From: Pseudo-nitzschia pungens
Taxonomy: Eukaryota; Bacillariophyta; Bacillariophyceae; Bacillariales; Bacillariaceae
Assembly: GCA_037355855.1 (NCBI GenBank)
Contig: CM074760.1
Location: 3,960,501 to 4,024,500 of the forward strand
Reading direction: 5' to 3'
Length of the DNA stretch: 64,000 bases
The first letter of the stretch is position 1. Each line of letters opens with the position of its first letter. The notes under the pieces were generated by a model that saw nothing but the letters and a program-made list of their open reading frames with translations, was not told the origin of the DNA and made no database searches. The position numbers and the translations under genes are program-made. Below, in pieces: positions 54,175-64,000 of the stretch.

Positions 54175-54665
54175 GTCTGAAAATGTCCCATCAAGAGTGG
54201 TTGAGAGTGGTTGAGTCACTGACAAGGATGTTCCTTTCCCCAGCAAGTCCGAAAATGTTCCATTGTTCCTCAGTAAGATAGCTTGTCTGTTCTTCACTTT
54301 CGGTGATATACTTTCAAGTCCGACCATTTTCCGCTGAGTTTCCCTATTCTCTCTACACTTTCGAATTTCAAGTCCGAACATGTTCTGCTGTTCCCCGGCA
54401 AGCTACCTTGCCTGTTCTATCTTCACTTTTGGTGATATAATATCAAGTCTGACCATTTCCCGCTGAGCTTCCCTGTTCTGCTGTTCCCTGGCAAGATACC
54501 TTGCCTGTTTTTTCTTATATTTTCAAGTCTGAACATGTTCCGCTGTTCCCCGGTAAGATACCTTGCCTGTTCTTCACTTTCGGTGATATAATATCAAGTC
54601 CGAACATGTTCCGCTGTTCCATGACAAGATACCTTGTCTGTTCTTTCTTCACTTCATTATAATCT
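54175..54665 (+). repeat. 60-110 bp tandem repeat
   Basis: At least five degenerate units with TCAAGTC(C/T)GAACATGTTC, CGCTGTTCCCCGG, AAGATACCTTGCCTGTTC and CACTTTCGGTGATATA. Lies between two decayed genes. Confidence 0.85.
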
Positions 54666-55096
54666 ATTGAAAAATGTCATACTTTACTTCTCTGTTAGGT
54701 AGAACAATTATAGCAGCTTATCTACATCCATTCTGCTCCCACCTCAGCGTATAAATCTTGTTCTGGTTCATTGACCAAGTCATCGATGAGTATATCGTAA
54801 AGGGGCTCATTGATTTCAATTTTATACTGGCATATTACACAAACGGCTTCGAATGCAAGAGGAAATTTTTTCAAAGGATGCCGGAATCTATCACGGAGAA
54901 TTTAAACACCTTTGTCTTCCCATTGTAGTCTTCGTGACGTTTAAGGGCTTGCGCCTTAAATCTTTTTACCCCATATTCATTGTGTGCATTTGGGGTTGAT
55001 GCAGTCTCGTTGTGCCCACGATAGCCTCCATCTCCGATACATTTCTTGCCAAGATATGTAAGACGCTGCTCTAGCCCTTTTTCGACAAATATGGTA

Positions 55097-55447
55097 TGTT
55101 ACGGTCCAAGGTAGAATTAGATGGAGTAATACGAGATAGAGGTATTTTAAAGATCAAAGGTTAATGAATTGTGATACAAAGAGAATGGATGAATACTTTA
55201 CGAGATGGGAGTGATTTCTTGAGTATGGAATAAATGAGCGGACGAACAATAATAATGTTCGTCGGGCATAATATCAATAATCGGTGAGTCATCAGAATCT
55301 TTGTTTGAATTGTATGTGTATTCTTGTACGTTGAATATTCAGTATATATACATGAATATCATACATATTCTTGTGTATTGGAGCACATGCGGGATTCAAT
55401 GAATCATTTAGAGCCTCTCGTATGGGTACCTACGTCAGCCCGTCACA
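55097..55447 (-). repeat. 3' LTR of Gag-only element 2
   Basis: 351 bp, plus-strand ends TGTTACGG and CCGTCACA; pairs with 57861-58211. Confidence 0.92.
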
Positions 55448-55948
55448 TAGTTCCCCAATGATTAGGTGAAGTTTGCATGTGATTCGATAGTATAGGTTCG
55501 GAGTTGAGTAGTATTGGATGATATGTGCCATTTGGAATATTTCGGAAGATATATGGTAATGTAGATTGAACCAGGATTGAAGAAGGTTCTTTGTGATACT
55601 GAAGGAATCGGAGATTTGTTTCTTATTTTTGAGAAGGGGCATAAAGACATGCTAAAAATAGCAAAAAGAGTCGAAGAAAATTCTTTTCCTCCCCCGATTG
55701 TGATGGGCCTCCGTTAGGTAGTGGAGCTTGGTTTTTTCAAATCAATTTTGATTGCTCTTAGGCATAAAAACACCTCCTGTTGTACTAGGAGTTTAAGGTA
55801 GGTGAAAAGCCGAGCGTTGGATGTGTGCTTGCCGTGTCTGCGATTTTATGTTAAAGCAGAGGGGGGACACATTGTTAGTGTTGGGTTGATGTTAAATGTG
55901 GTTGCGATTTGCCGTATACTTTGTCTGGTCTTTCATTTTGGGTGTTAT

Positions 55949-56107
55949 TTGCAGCAGTCTACTGGAGGTGTGAATTTTGTAATTCCAGAGCACCTCTGTG
56001 GGTTTTGAATATGTATTTCGTGGGATTGCTCAATAAATTTTGGAGCTCCCTGTGGACTATCTGTTTGTCCGGGAACAAGGTAGACCTTGTTGTTGCTGCT
56101 GTACCCT
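55949..56107 (+). repeat. Shared LINE-leader module in Gag-only element 2
   Basis: Same module as 9865-10020, antisense to gag: CAGAGCACCTCTGTGGGTTT, GGAGCTCCCTGTGGACT, GTTGTTGCTGCTGTACCCT. Confidence 0.8.
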
Positions 56108-56504
56108 ATCAATGATTGATCAATCGATTATTTTTGTTTTGCGTCTGTACCCTTTTATCGATATGTCAATTCGATTGATTGATTCATGATGGCTTTAGCG
56201 TCTGTACCCTTGCAATTGGTTTGTGTCCAAACCTTTTGCTTTTATTTATTTGCCATTGAATCTGTTCTTTTATTTGGTTGATTGTTGCCATCACGTTGGA
56301 GCAGACTGGAGCGCTGCGATTGAGGTCGAATGTTTTGTTTGCAACAGGGCTCATCTCTGTAAGTTCCTTCCCTTTTTTTCTGGGAGTTCTCCTCCATGCG
56401 TCTTCCCAGTCAGCAGGGCTGATCTGGCATTCAGTTCCAGGGGAGCTGAAGGTACGGTGCTGGATACAGTGATCCTTATATATAGATTGTTGTGTGTTTT
56501 GTGG

Positions 56505-57616
56505 CTATGGTTGCCAAGTGAGGCTGCCGTCGAAGTGTCTCTTGACGCATCCTCCATGTTGCATGCAATAGGATTCAATTGCTTGCTTTACGTGGGCTTG
56601 GAGCGATTCCGTTGAAGCAGTGCTTCCAGTTTCATTGCTAGGAGCCGTAGCAGTGCTGTTGTTGCTGCTATTGCTCTTATTTCTTTTGGAATATCTATTC
56701 TTTGGGCATTCGGACCAATCGTGATCATGTCCTGGGATTCTGCAGGGATTGTTGTATTTTCTTTTGTCTGTATTACTAATCTCTGCTTGGTCTTCATTTT
56801 CTTCTTCGGATGCAGCGTCGGTGTCACTGTCCGAATCCAAGCTGTTGCTGTCGGCGTCCGAATCAGAGCTGTTACTGTCGATGCTTTCAGCGTCCGAATC
56901 AGCCTCTGAGTGAGTGTCTGACGACGCTTTTCTTTTGTTTTGACGTTCTAAGCAGCTCATATGGTCGACAATGAATTGTACAGTGGTATCTTCTTGTATT
57001 CCTTGGTGGATTAGACCACAGCTGTTGATCCATTTGCCTGTGAAGCTATGGAGCAAGATGGTTTTGGCTTCTGTTGGTGATAGGTCAGTTCCATGCCCTT
57101 GTAGTCTTCGAGTGTACTTGAAGAGGATTTGCATTCGGTCTGCATGGTTTTTGCATGAGGCATTGCTTGGCTTCTTGCATTTGGGGCTTCGGAGATAAGT
57201 GTACATGATGTCTTTTGCATCTGTCGCATTGCAATAGTCTTGCTTGATAAAGTCATTAATTGCTTGGTTGTATCCATTGAGTGTTAGTGGATATCGACGT
57301 TGGTTGCTTGTTAAGTCTCTCCATTTTGTTTGAGCGTCAACAGAGAGACATCGATTGAAGTGAGTAATGTATTTGTTAATTGGTAGTTCTAGAAGCTTTG
57401 CGGCGTTCCAGAAGGCTTCTTCAACAAATAGGAATTCCAGAAGGCTTCTTCAACAAATAGGAATTCCTCTAGACCTCCTTTGTCGGTGAACAGAGGGATC
57501 TTCATGCTGTCTTGGTTTCCATTGGGATCTGTGATGGAGAACTTGGTAAGTTTTGGTTTGCTCCTCTTGAATGAAGGGATGTAATTGATTGGAGGGTCTC
57601 TGTAGAGGCCTGCCAT
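56505..57616 (-). pseudogene. Gag of Gag-only element 2, frameshifted
   Basis: ATG 57616 (MAGLYRDPPINY) to TAG 56505. A 29 bp tandem duplication (about 57409-57466, CAGAAGGCTTCTTCAACAAA twice) shifts the frame after FVEEAF. Downstream frames include the capsid part and, from 57206, an open stretch with HADRMQILFKY, an acidic Ser/Asp linker, CRIPGHDHDWSEC and LTWQP. Gag of element 1 lacks the duplication but has its own nonsense codon, so neither copy encodes a full Gag. Confidence 0.85.
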
Positions 57617-57860
57617 TGTTTCTTGATTCGTCGCGTTCGATCGATTCCGTGTTCGATTGATTCGGTGTGCAATCGGTTCGGTGTTCGATTGGTCGTATCG
57701 GAGATTGTGGTTGTTCCGTTCGATTCATAGATTTAGATCGACGTTGTTTCTTTTTGCTTGTCAGGGTATCTATGTATCCCTATTGTTTAGGATATAGGTT
57801 GTTTTGGATTCAGTACTGATTTGGTTCTGTTTCTACTTTAAAAGCAAACAGTAATTACTG

Positions 57861-58211
57861 TGTTACGGTCTAAGGTAGAATTAGATGGAGTAATACGAGA
57901 TAGAGGTATTTTAAAGATCAAAGGTTAATGAATTGTGATACAAAGAGAATGGATGAATACTTTACGAGATGGGAATGATTTCTTGAGTATGGAATAAATG
58001 AGCGGACGAACAATAATAATGTTCGTCGGGCATAATATCAATAATCGGTGAGTCATCAGAATCTTTGTTTGAATTGTATGTGTATTCTTGTACATTGAAT
58101 ATTCAGTATATATACATGAATATCATACATATTCTTGTGTATTGGAGCACATGCGGGATTCAATGAATCATTTAGAGCCTCTCGTATGGGTACCTACATC
58201 AGCCCGTCACA
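57861..58211 (-). repeat. 5' LTR of Gag-only element 2
   Basis: 351 bp, followed in gag sense by CAGTAATTACTG (57849-57860). Confidence 0.92.
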
Positions 58212-58884
58212 TGGTAAAATCATTCTGACCAGCTTTAAATGGTCCATTCATCCAGATCAGCTTGCTTGAAGCTAGAGCGATGCCAAGTTCGTAGTTTATG
58301 CCAGCTTTGTTGAATTTATGGCTAAAATACTCCCAATCTTGGGAAAAGTTTGGATGCCCCAGTTCTGCAATCCAGCAATGAGTGCCATCAACAGTCATAA
58401 TCCGAAGATCATCCCCTCCCAGATCATCCGGCCAGGTAATTTTTTTGGCTTTCAAAAGTTGGATTCGTTCAATGATGTCCCATATTTTGTCACGTGCATG
58501 GGATATATTCATGTTGAAATGTCTTTCAAATTTATTTTCCGTTGGGTAATTTCTCAAGTACTACATCGTCCTGAGAAACCACTTAAAATTGGTGTGGGAA
58601 GCCGGCAAACGCATTTCTCTTGGGGGATCGCGGGTATCATCCAAACAATCATGCGCAACTAAATCTTTGTATATATAGCACAAGACTGTTGGCAATGCAC
58701 CAAATGCGGAGTTAAACCGGTCATAATTTGCAGATGGTTGGGACCGCTCTATCTGTCTTGGCGTGAATCCTGCAAGAGTAAGCCCTTGATGTAGCATTGC
58801 ATCGGGGTGCATAACATGGTCATCTGGATATTCTAAATTGTCCCCCACGTTGGATCGATGGAAGTTAAGTGAGCTTTCATCAAA

Positions 58885-59375
58885 CTATCGCACCCTGTTT
58901 CATTCGTCAATATACGTACGCCTAGGCTGAAGCTGGATAGGTGAAGGCAGGCCTAGTGTACCAGTATGGATACGGTAAACCTTACTGTCAACGAGGCCAG
59001 GATGGATTGAGAGGTTGAGGCCAGGATTAAGGTCGAATGTTTTTGTTTGAAAGAACAAAAAAGAATCCAAGTGATTGTAACTTACCGTAGGTTACCGTAA
59101 GATTACATGAATGAGAACGACTTGCAACTGTGCTTCTACTACGTATTTTTTATTAGGCTGCGCTAGAAAGAACAGACCCAAGTTATTGCAACTTGCAGTT
59201 ACTTGGGTTGTGTCACGATTTCGAGAATGACTCTTGTGCATCTAAAACTTGTACTAGGCTACCTATGATTATACAAGACAATGTGTCTAAATTTTTTTAG
59301 ACGCATAATTATGCATCTATAACTTGTACTAGCCTGTGTACGATTATGGACCATTATGCATCTAAAACTTGTACT
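58885..59375. other. Intergenic, no gene seen
   Basis: Contains GTTACCGTAAG-type words and three copies of GCATCTA(A/T)AACTTGTACT (about 59239, 59313 and 59359), the last giving the solo LTR its target site. Confidence 0.5.
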
Positions 59376-59705
59376 TGTGACGGGCTAGCGTAGCTAGCTC
59401 AAGTCACGATTGAATAATTAAACGAATCCCATATGGGAATCGAATATTATATATATATATTCAGTCATGAATACATTTCGATATGTGTTCTAACTATTAT
59501 GGTCGAGTCCCAGAAGGTGATATATGCCTAATCGTGGGAACCGACAATTGATCAACATTTATGGCAGAGCATGCCAAAATGTGGCTATGCTCGCGACCTC
59601 AAATTTTATATGTCTCCATTCTCAATTCACGTAACAATATCTCGTAAAGTATCTAAACATTCACAATTTCATACTACTCCGAAATTTCTACTCTAGACCG
59701 TAACA
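59376..59705 (+). mobile_element. Solo LTR, Ty3 family
   Basis: 330 bp, TGTGACGGGCTAGCG ... CTAGACCGTAACA, with duplication GTACT (59371-59375 and 59706-59710). Closest to the LTRs of the autonomous element at 36807-44125. Confidence 0.95.
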
Positions 59706-59942
59706 GTACTAGCCTGGAGCGGTCAGAAATAGAAAAACACGCGCAATCGGCAGCAAGTTAAGTTTTTCAAAATGATACAAAGCATCCTACATATTATATC
59801 AACATGTGATTGACGTATTAATATGTAGGACGTGATAAGTAAGCCTTAACGTTCATGAAAAAATCTCAAAAGGGGGATTCGGGAAACTAAAAATATTTTT
59901 TTGGGTTGGGTAATTAATTTTTATTACATACGTAATTTCTTG

Positions 59943-60540
59943 TGTAATTAATTGATTAATTACGCAAAATTACGCACGATTGCAGTTAATTACATACGAT
60001 TCAACAATTATGTGGATTAAGTAAATAATTATGTGGCTTAAATAGGTAAAGCGGCCAATTTAAGGACGCAATAATAATTTAAATAAGCCTCATATTAGTA
60101 AAACTTAAGCCATTTATTAAAGCCTCCAAATATGCGCCTTTTAAAGTGCCGCTGACAGCCAGTGATTCGGTACGTACAACCTACAACCTACGACTTGGAC
60201 TAGAGCTGAGTACTGTATGTACGTGACGGTACGTACAAATAAGTGGCTGCACTTTAAATGGCGCCATTACCGTTGTACTGTAGAAATGCCCCTTTGAGTG
60301 GCACTAGAAGTCACTCTGTCAGAGCTGAGTAAGGTTTACCGTACGTACGTGACTGTAGGTACGAATAAGTGGCTGTCAGCGCCACTTTAAATGGCGCCTT
60401 TAATGTTATTAGTTGGCTTATTTAATTATTATATAAGCCATTAAAGAGCTTGATTGTGCAATCGTGCGTAATTAACTGCAATCCTACGTACTTAACTGCA
60501 ATGGTGTGTAATATTTTGCGTAATTAATCAATTAATTACA
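59943..60540. repeat. Foldback (long inverted repeat) element
   Basis: Near-palindromic over about 600 bp: TGTAATTAATTGATTAATTA at the left pairs with the same in reverse at 60520-60540. Further in, TTGCAGTTAATTAC pairs with GTAATTAACTGCAA, and AAAGTGCCGCTGACAGCCA (60140) pairs with TGGCTGTCAGCGCCACTTT (60369). Centre near 60240. No coding capacity. Resembles a foldback MITE; a clear target duplication was not found. Confidence 0.75.
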
Positions 60541-61540
60541 TGTTGGGCAAGACACAGGTCACCGCAACTGCAGGATGCGGGTGGGGACACGCCCGCACCT
60601 CCACGCGCACCACCTGTGAACTTGCCGCGCGCGCCGTGACGAGCACTACGACGTATGTGAGGAAGGTCCCAATGGTAGGTAGGTAAGTGTCACGAGAGGG
60701 CCGACAGCGCGCACACCGTAGACGGGCACAACGCGGTGCCCGCACAAGGTACGCAGTCGCTACCGGGCACGGAGGTGTGGGACGATGCCTTCCCCATCTG
60801 CTCACCTCATTGTCCCTTGGCCAACACCAAGCCGACGACAATGAGGAGTGCTGTTCCCTGTGGGAGCGGATCAACAAAACCTATCCCTTCTCCCCAGCCA
60901 TACACCTCCACACAAAAACACACCAATACCAACACCACCCCGACGCTACCCCACCCGCGCCCACACGCTGGCTACCCCAGCACGCTGGCTACCCCAGCTC
61001 CCGATCCAGCCGATCACGATCCTGCCGATCACCCCCGGACCACAACGTGTCCCCCTGCTGGCTACCCCAGCATGCTACCCACCTCAACACCATCCCGATC
61101 CTGTCGATCACGATCCTGTCAATCACTCCCACCTCGTCGCCAACACCACGCGACTTCCCACTGGCTGGCTACCCCACCCATCTTACTCCCACCACCCGGT
61201 CCCGCCGACCACCCAGGGACAACCCGCCCCGGACAACCCGCCCCACCAACCAAAAAAACGCGGTTTTCCCCTATCCCCTACACCGAGATACCTCCGCGCG
61301 CCAGCCCCAAATTTTGACACCAATCTTGACACCACCCCTCGCCAACCAGAGCGATCGAACTGTTGACACATCCCCTAGCGATCGAACCGTTGACACATTC
61401 CCTCGCCAGCCCCTCTCTGACACTTATCCTCGCCAATCCACAAATCCCCACCAACCCTTTCCCCGCGCATCCACCCCCCACTCTCACAAAACCGATTCCG
61501 TCCGCAATCCAACCACACAAACAACTCCCGAACACACACC
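60541..61540 (+). other. C-rich leader of a Gag-like gene
   Basis: Composition changes abruptly from AT-rich to strongly C-rich at 60541 (TGTTGGGCAAGACACAGG), which could be an LTR start. Contains repeats of GCTGGCTACCCCAGCA(C/T)GCT (60968-61075) and GATCCTG(C/T)CGATCAC (61015-61130). Open frames here are explained by composition. No convincing LTR end. Confidence 0.45.
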
Positions 61541-63871
61541 ATGCCCCCCGTCCAGGAACTAACCCAGCTCCAGATGCGCTGCCTATCTTCCGGCCTTCTG
61601 AATTTCTCCGAAGCACCACCGACAAAACGCGACACAACCGACAAGACCTGCAAGGATTTCCTCCTCTCCCTCGGAAAAGCAGCAAACGTCGCCCACCGCT
61701 CCAACTTGCTGAACACCCTGCACCCCAGGTACGCATACCTCGACGAACACCACGTCCTCCAGTGTATTCACTCCCTCGTTGCATGGACGGCCGACGACGA
61801 CACCCTTCACTACGTTGGCATCCCGTCCGACTCCATCCAATCCGACACCCTTGTCGCTATCCCCCCGTCCTCCTTCCACACGAGCTTCCTCGGTATTGCC
61901 CCCCAGACCTCCGCCGCACTTTTCCGAACCTGGAACGATACAGCCCACCTCCCTGACAGTTTCATGAGCGCCACTGACTCTAAGACACAGGTTGGTCCCA
62001 CCAACCTCGGTCACGACGGTGCGGCTGTCACCACCCCCCAGTTCGTCCTCCTCCCTACAATGTGGCCCGCCACACTCGCCATCCCCACAGGCACTCGTCT
62101 CGGCGAACCCCTCCCTCCCAACACCTACGACGAAGGATTCACTACTTGGTGGAAAGCCCTCTGTTTCCTCCACACCAAGAACTCCGGCCACAGCCTCCAC
62201 ACCCACCACCAACTCTTCCACAAGGAGAATTGGACCACCGAAGGACAAAGCGGCCACAACATCCTCACTCAACTCCCACAGAACGACCTCAACCCACTCC
62301 CAACCCGCCTACAGCCCTCCAACCCTACCCCCTCCTGCGTGGACACCTCCCAACCGCTCATACTCCAAATCCGTCTCGCCCGCCTACGCGACCTTTGCTC
62401 TGCCCTACTCCCGGCTAACCCTGCCACTGACAACCCCGAGACCCCACGCACCGACCCTCCCCCGCCGGGACAATTTACCCACGCTGACATGCGCACACTC
62501 CTCACCGAGGTTGTCCGCACTACAGGCGCACCCTCGTCCACCGCGCGCAGCGACGATGATCGCACCACCCTCACTCGACCGGCACTCTCCTGGAGTGCTG
62601 CCCTTGCCTGGATCGAGGGGGAAGGCGCCACGCTCACCGTCCGCCACGCCACACTCTACCCTACCATCATCAAAATTTTCAACAACAAAAACGTTTCCCA
62701 ACAAGTAGACATCTTCAACGGTGAGCTCTCCCGTATGCGCACCAAATGTCACACCGAGAACACCCTTACCTACAACCGCATCACCCGCGGCATGTTCGAC
62801 CGCACCCTCCTCAAAGTCATCACTAACTTCATTGTCATCTCCTCCCCGCTTGGAGACAATGTCGACTGCCTCGATACCACATTTTCGATCTTCAATCTCC
62901 TCCGCGTTCCCCCGAACAGCAACTCCTTTAAGTCCCGGACCCAATCGATTCGCTCCTACGAATCTGAGGCGCTCCACAAAGAAAACTCCCGTCGACGCAC
63001 CCGTACTACCAACACTACCCTCTTTATCGACGGCTCCCAAACCCACCCTAACGATGAGATTTGTGCCGGCCACAACCTCCTCCTCTTCCTCCGCACCCTC
63101 TCCAAAGACGCCGAACAAAGTGTTCTGTACAAAGGCATCGAACAACTCCTCAGCACTATGACCGCACCACGCACATCGGCGTGGCTCGAACGCACGGTCC
63201 AGACCCACCCCCACCTCCGACACAGCATGATTACCATGCTCCAGGAAGGTATGGTCTCCGTCTTCGTCCTTGCACAAATCCCAGAAGTCCTTACCCACGT
63301 CTCCACCGATGCCCCATTGCCCTCCAAGGGCTACGTCAGTGCTCGCGACAATTTCAACGCCCTCAACAAACTCGTTGAACAGGCAACATACGGCCAGCAC
63401 CTCAATACTTTCTCTACCCCTCCCGCGACTTTTTTCTGGTGGGAAAACCACAGACGCGTCGCCAACCGCGCCCGCTCCCGGTCCTCCCACGACTCCGACA
63501 ACCCCCGCGACAGTAAGAAACCTCGCCATGCCCCGTCCGGCACCACCGGCCCCCAACGCGCCGACCACTCTCACACCCCTTTGCCAACCGACGAAAAAGC
63601 CAAAGCCCGCGGCCTCTTCACCCTCACCTCGGGCACCTCCCGCCCCTGTTACGACGAACCTTTTGGCAAGAAAGGCACCCGCCTCTGCATGAGCGCTAGC
63701 TTCGTGGGCTTCCATTGCACATATGGTGACTCCTGCAAGTTCTTCCACGCACATACTTGGAAAGGACTCTCCGCTGCCGACAAGGAAAAGGCCAAGCAGT
63801 ATGTTTCCAAGCATGCCACCGTCGCTTTTGCCCCCAACAGCGGCGCCCCTTCCGACTCCAACCGAGGTTAG
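61541..63871 (+). CDS. Gag/ORF1-like protein with CCCH finger, 776 aa
   Basis: Uninterrupted from ATG 61541 (MPPVQELTQLQ) to TAG 63869-63871. Mostly alpha-helical in appearance, with a conserved-looking block near residues 350-600 (LSWSAALAWIEGEGATL, PTIIKIFNNKNVSQQVDIFN, YNRITRGMFDRTLLKVI, YKGIEQLLSTM). A basic, Arg/Ser/Asp-rich linker (RRVANRARSRSSHDSDN) follows, then a CCCH zinc finger, CMSASFVGFHCTYGDSCKFFH (C-X9-C-X5-C-X3-H), near residue 725. A large N-terminal domain plus a terminal CCCH finger fits a retroelement Gag/ORF1 from algae. Another coding region may begin about 100 bp downstream but is cut by the window end. Codon use is very C-rich, unlike every other gene here. Could alternatively be a host RNA-binding protein. 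Confidence 0.65.
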   Translation: MPPVQELTQLQMRCLSSGLLNFSEAPPTKRDTTDKTCKDFLLSLGKAANVAHRSNLLNTLHPRYAYLDEHHVLQCIHSLVAWTADDDTLHYVGIPSDSIQSDTLVAIPPSSFHTSFLGIAPQTSAALFRTWNDTAHLPDSFMSATDSKTQVGPTNLGHDGAAVTTPQFVLLPTMWPATLAIPTGTRLGEPLPPNTYDEGFTTWWKALCFLHTKNSGHSLHTHHQLFHKENWTTEGQSGHNILTQLPQNDLNPLPTRLQPSNPTPSCVDTSQPLILQIRLARLRDLCSALLPANPATDNPETPRTDPPPPGQFTHADMRTLLTEVVRTTGAPSSTARSDDDRTTLTRPALSWSAALAWIEGEGATLTVRHATLYPTIIKIFNNKNVSQQVDIFNGELSRMRTKCHTENTLTYNRITRGMFDRTLLKVITNFIVISSPLGDNVDCLDTTFSIFNLLRVPPNSNSFKSRTQSIRSYESEALHKENSRRRTRTTNTTLFIDGSQTHPNDEICAGHNLLLFLRTLSKDAEQSVLYKGIEQLLSTMTAPRTSAWLERTVQTHPHLRHSMITMLQEGMVSVFVLAQIPEVLTHVSTDAPLPSKGYVSARDNFNALNKLVEQATYGQHLNTFSTPPATFFWWENHRRVANRARSRSSHDSDNPRDSKKPRHAPSGTTGPQRADHSHTPLPTDEKAKARGLFTLTSGTSRPCYDEPFGKKGTRLCMSASFVGFHCTYGDSCKFFHAHTWKGLSAADKEKAKQYVSKHATVAFAPNSGAPSDSNRG

Positions 63872-64000
63872 TCCTCCCTCCCCTCTCCTCGTCCCCGCCC
63901 TTTGCTCTTCCTTTTAACCCGTAATCCCATATGTTAACCCTTTACTACGCCCACTCCCTCTCTACCTCTCGCTTTAGACTACGTCAACTATCTCCCGATC

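Larger units (their letters stand above)
55097..58211 (-). mobile_element. Gag-only (non-autonomous) LTR retrotransposon 2
   Basis: 3115 bp, two 351 bp LTRs with about four differences, duplication TGGTA (55092-55096 and 58212-58216). Same design as 8959-12082: palindrome CAGTAATTACTG next to the 5' LTR, gag, pol stub, antisense shared module, GGGGAACTA, LTR. Inserted into the transposase gene. The internal regions of the two elements are clearly homologous throughout, while the LTR sequences differ more. Confidence 0.93.
54722..58884 (-). pseudogene. PIF/Harbinger-like DDE transposase, split by LTR element
   Basis: Upstream piece 58884-58217: RFNSAFGALPTVLCYIYKD, a TAG within FLRTM*YLRNY, then IMTVDGTHCWI (first Asp), YFSHKFNKAGINYELGIAL and LIWMNGPFKAGQNDF (second Asp). 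After the LTR element the frame resumes at 55096: IFVEKGLEQRL, KKCIGDGGYRG (third acidic position likely nearby), STPNAHNEYGVKRFKAQALKRHE. One lost base after KVFK shifts to LRDRFRHPLKK and FEAVCVICQYKIEINEP, ending TAG 54722. DGTH, YELG, W..GPF.AG.ND and D.GY.G are typical of the DDE_Tnp_4/Harbinger group. Three independent lesions; no terminal repeats identified. Confidence 0.85.

Noticed and set aside
60687..61562. Pro/Thr/Ser-rich open frames upstream of the CCCH protein
   Set aside because: Three overlapping frames are open at once owing to C-rich composition; no motif or shared codon pattern supports a gene.
62405..63814. 469-codon open frame on the minus strand
   Set aside because: Shadow of the 776-aa gene in C-rich DNA; Gly/Glu/Val-rich with no domain.

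Overview
The window is a transposon-dense stretch of a eukaryotic nuclear genome, most likely a diatom or another stramenopile. The reasons are short GT-AG introns, one secretory membrane-protein gene, Ty3-type retrotransposons whose Gag carries a CRIPGHDHDWSEC-like motif that I associate with diatom elements, and a long EN-RT-RNase H LINE. The taxonomic call is inference. Nearly all coding potential belongs to mobile elements; only one gene (32090-33248, minus, two exons) looks like an intact host gene.

Layout. 1-1727: plus-strand LINE derivative that keeps only leader and 3' end, hit by a solo LTR. 1805-14484: near full-length minus-strand LINE (ORF1, endonuclease/RT ORF2, RNase H), split by a Gag-only LTR element (8959-12082). 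14485-20517: second minus-strand LINE with a large internal deletion and a 2 kb minisatellite. 20537-21788: two Ty3 integrase fragments from different families. 21813-29811: an 8.0 kb DNA transposon with 11 bp terminal inverted repeats, a TA target duplication, oppositely oriented subterminal repeat arrays and proteins I cannot assign, inserted exactly at the polypurine tract/3' LTR junction of a Ty3 element. 30395-31590: LINE fragment. 32090-33248: host gene. 33746-48851: third long LINE, interrupted by a 7.3 kb autonomous Ty3 element (36807-44125, itself hit by a solo LTR and a 1.26 kb inverted-repeat transposon) and by another solo LTR. 48855-54150: remains of three non-LTR-related genes, one with a demonstrable intron, decayed partly by CGA-to-TGA changes. 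54722-58884: a PIF/Harbinger-like transposase pseudogene split by a second Gag-only LTR element (55097-58211). 59376-59705: solo LTR. 59943-60540: foldback repeat. 60541-64000: a C-rich element with a CCCH-finger Gag-like protein, cut by the window end.

How the parts relate. The LTR elements, Gag-only elements and solo LTRs form one Ty3 superfamily group: all seven complete insertions have perfect 5 bp target duplications. The autonomous member has gag and pol in the same frame separated by one UGA. The Gag-only members keep Gag plus a stub of pol and presumably depend on such autonomous copies. They also carry, antisense to gag, a module of about 160 bp found in the LINE leaders. The same 36-40 bp minisatellite sits inside two DNA transposons with different termini. 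The strongest candidate for an undescribed system is the 8.0 kb TA-flanked transposon.
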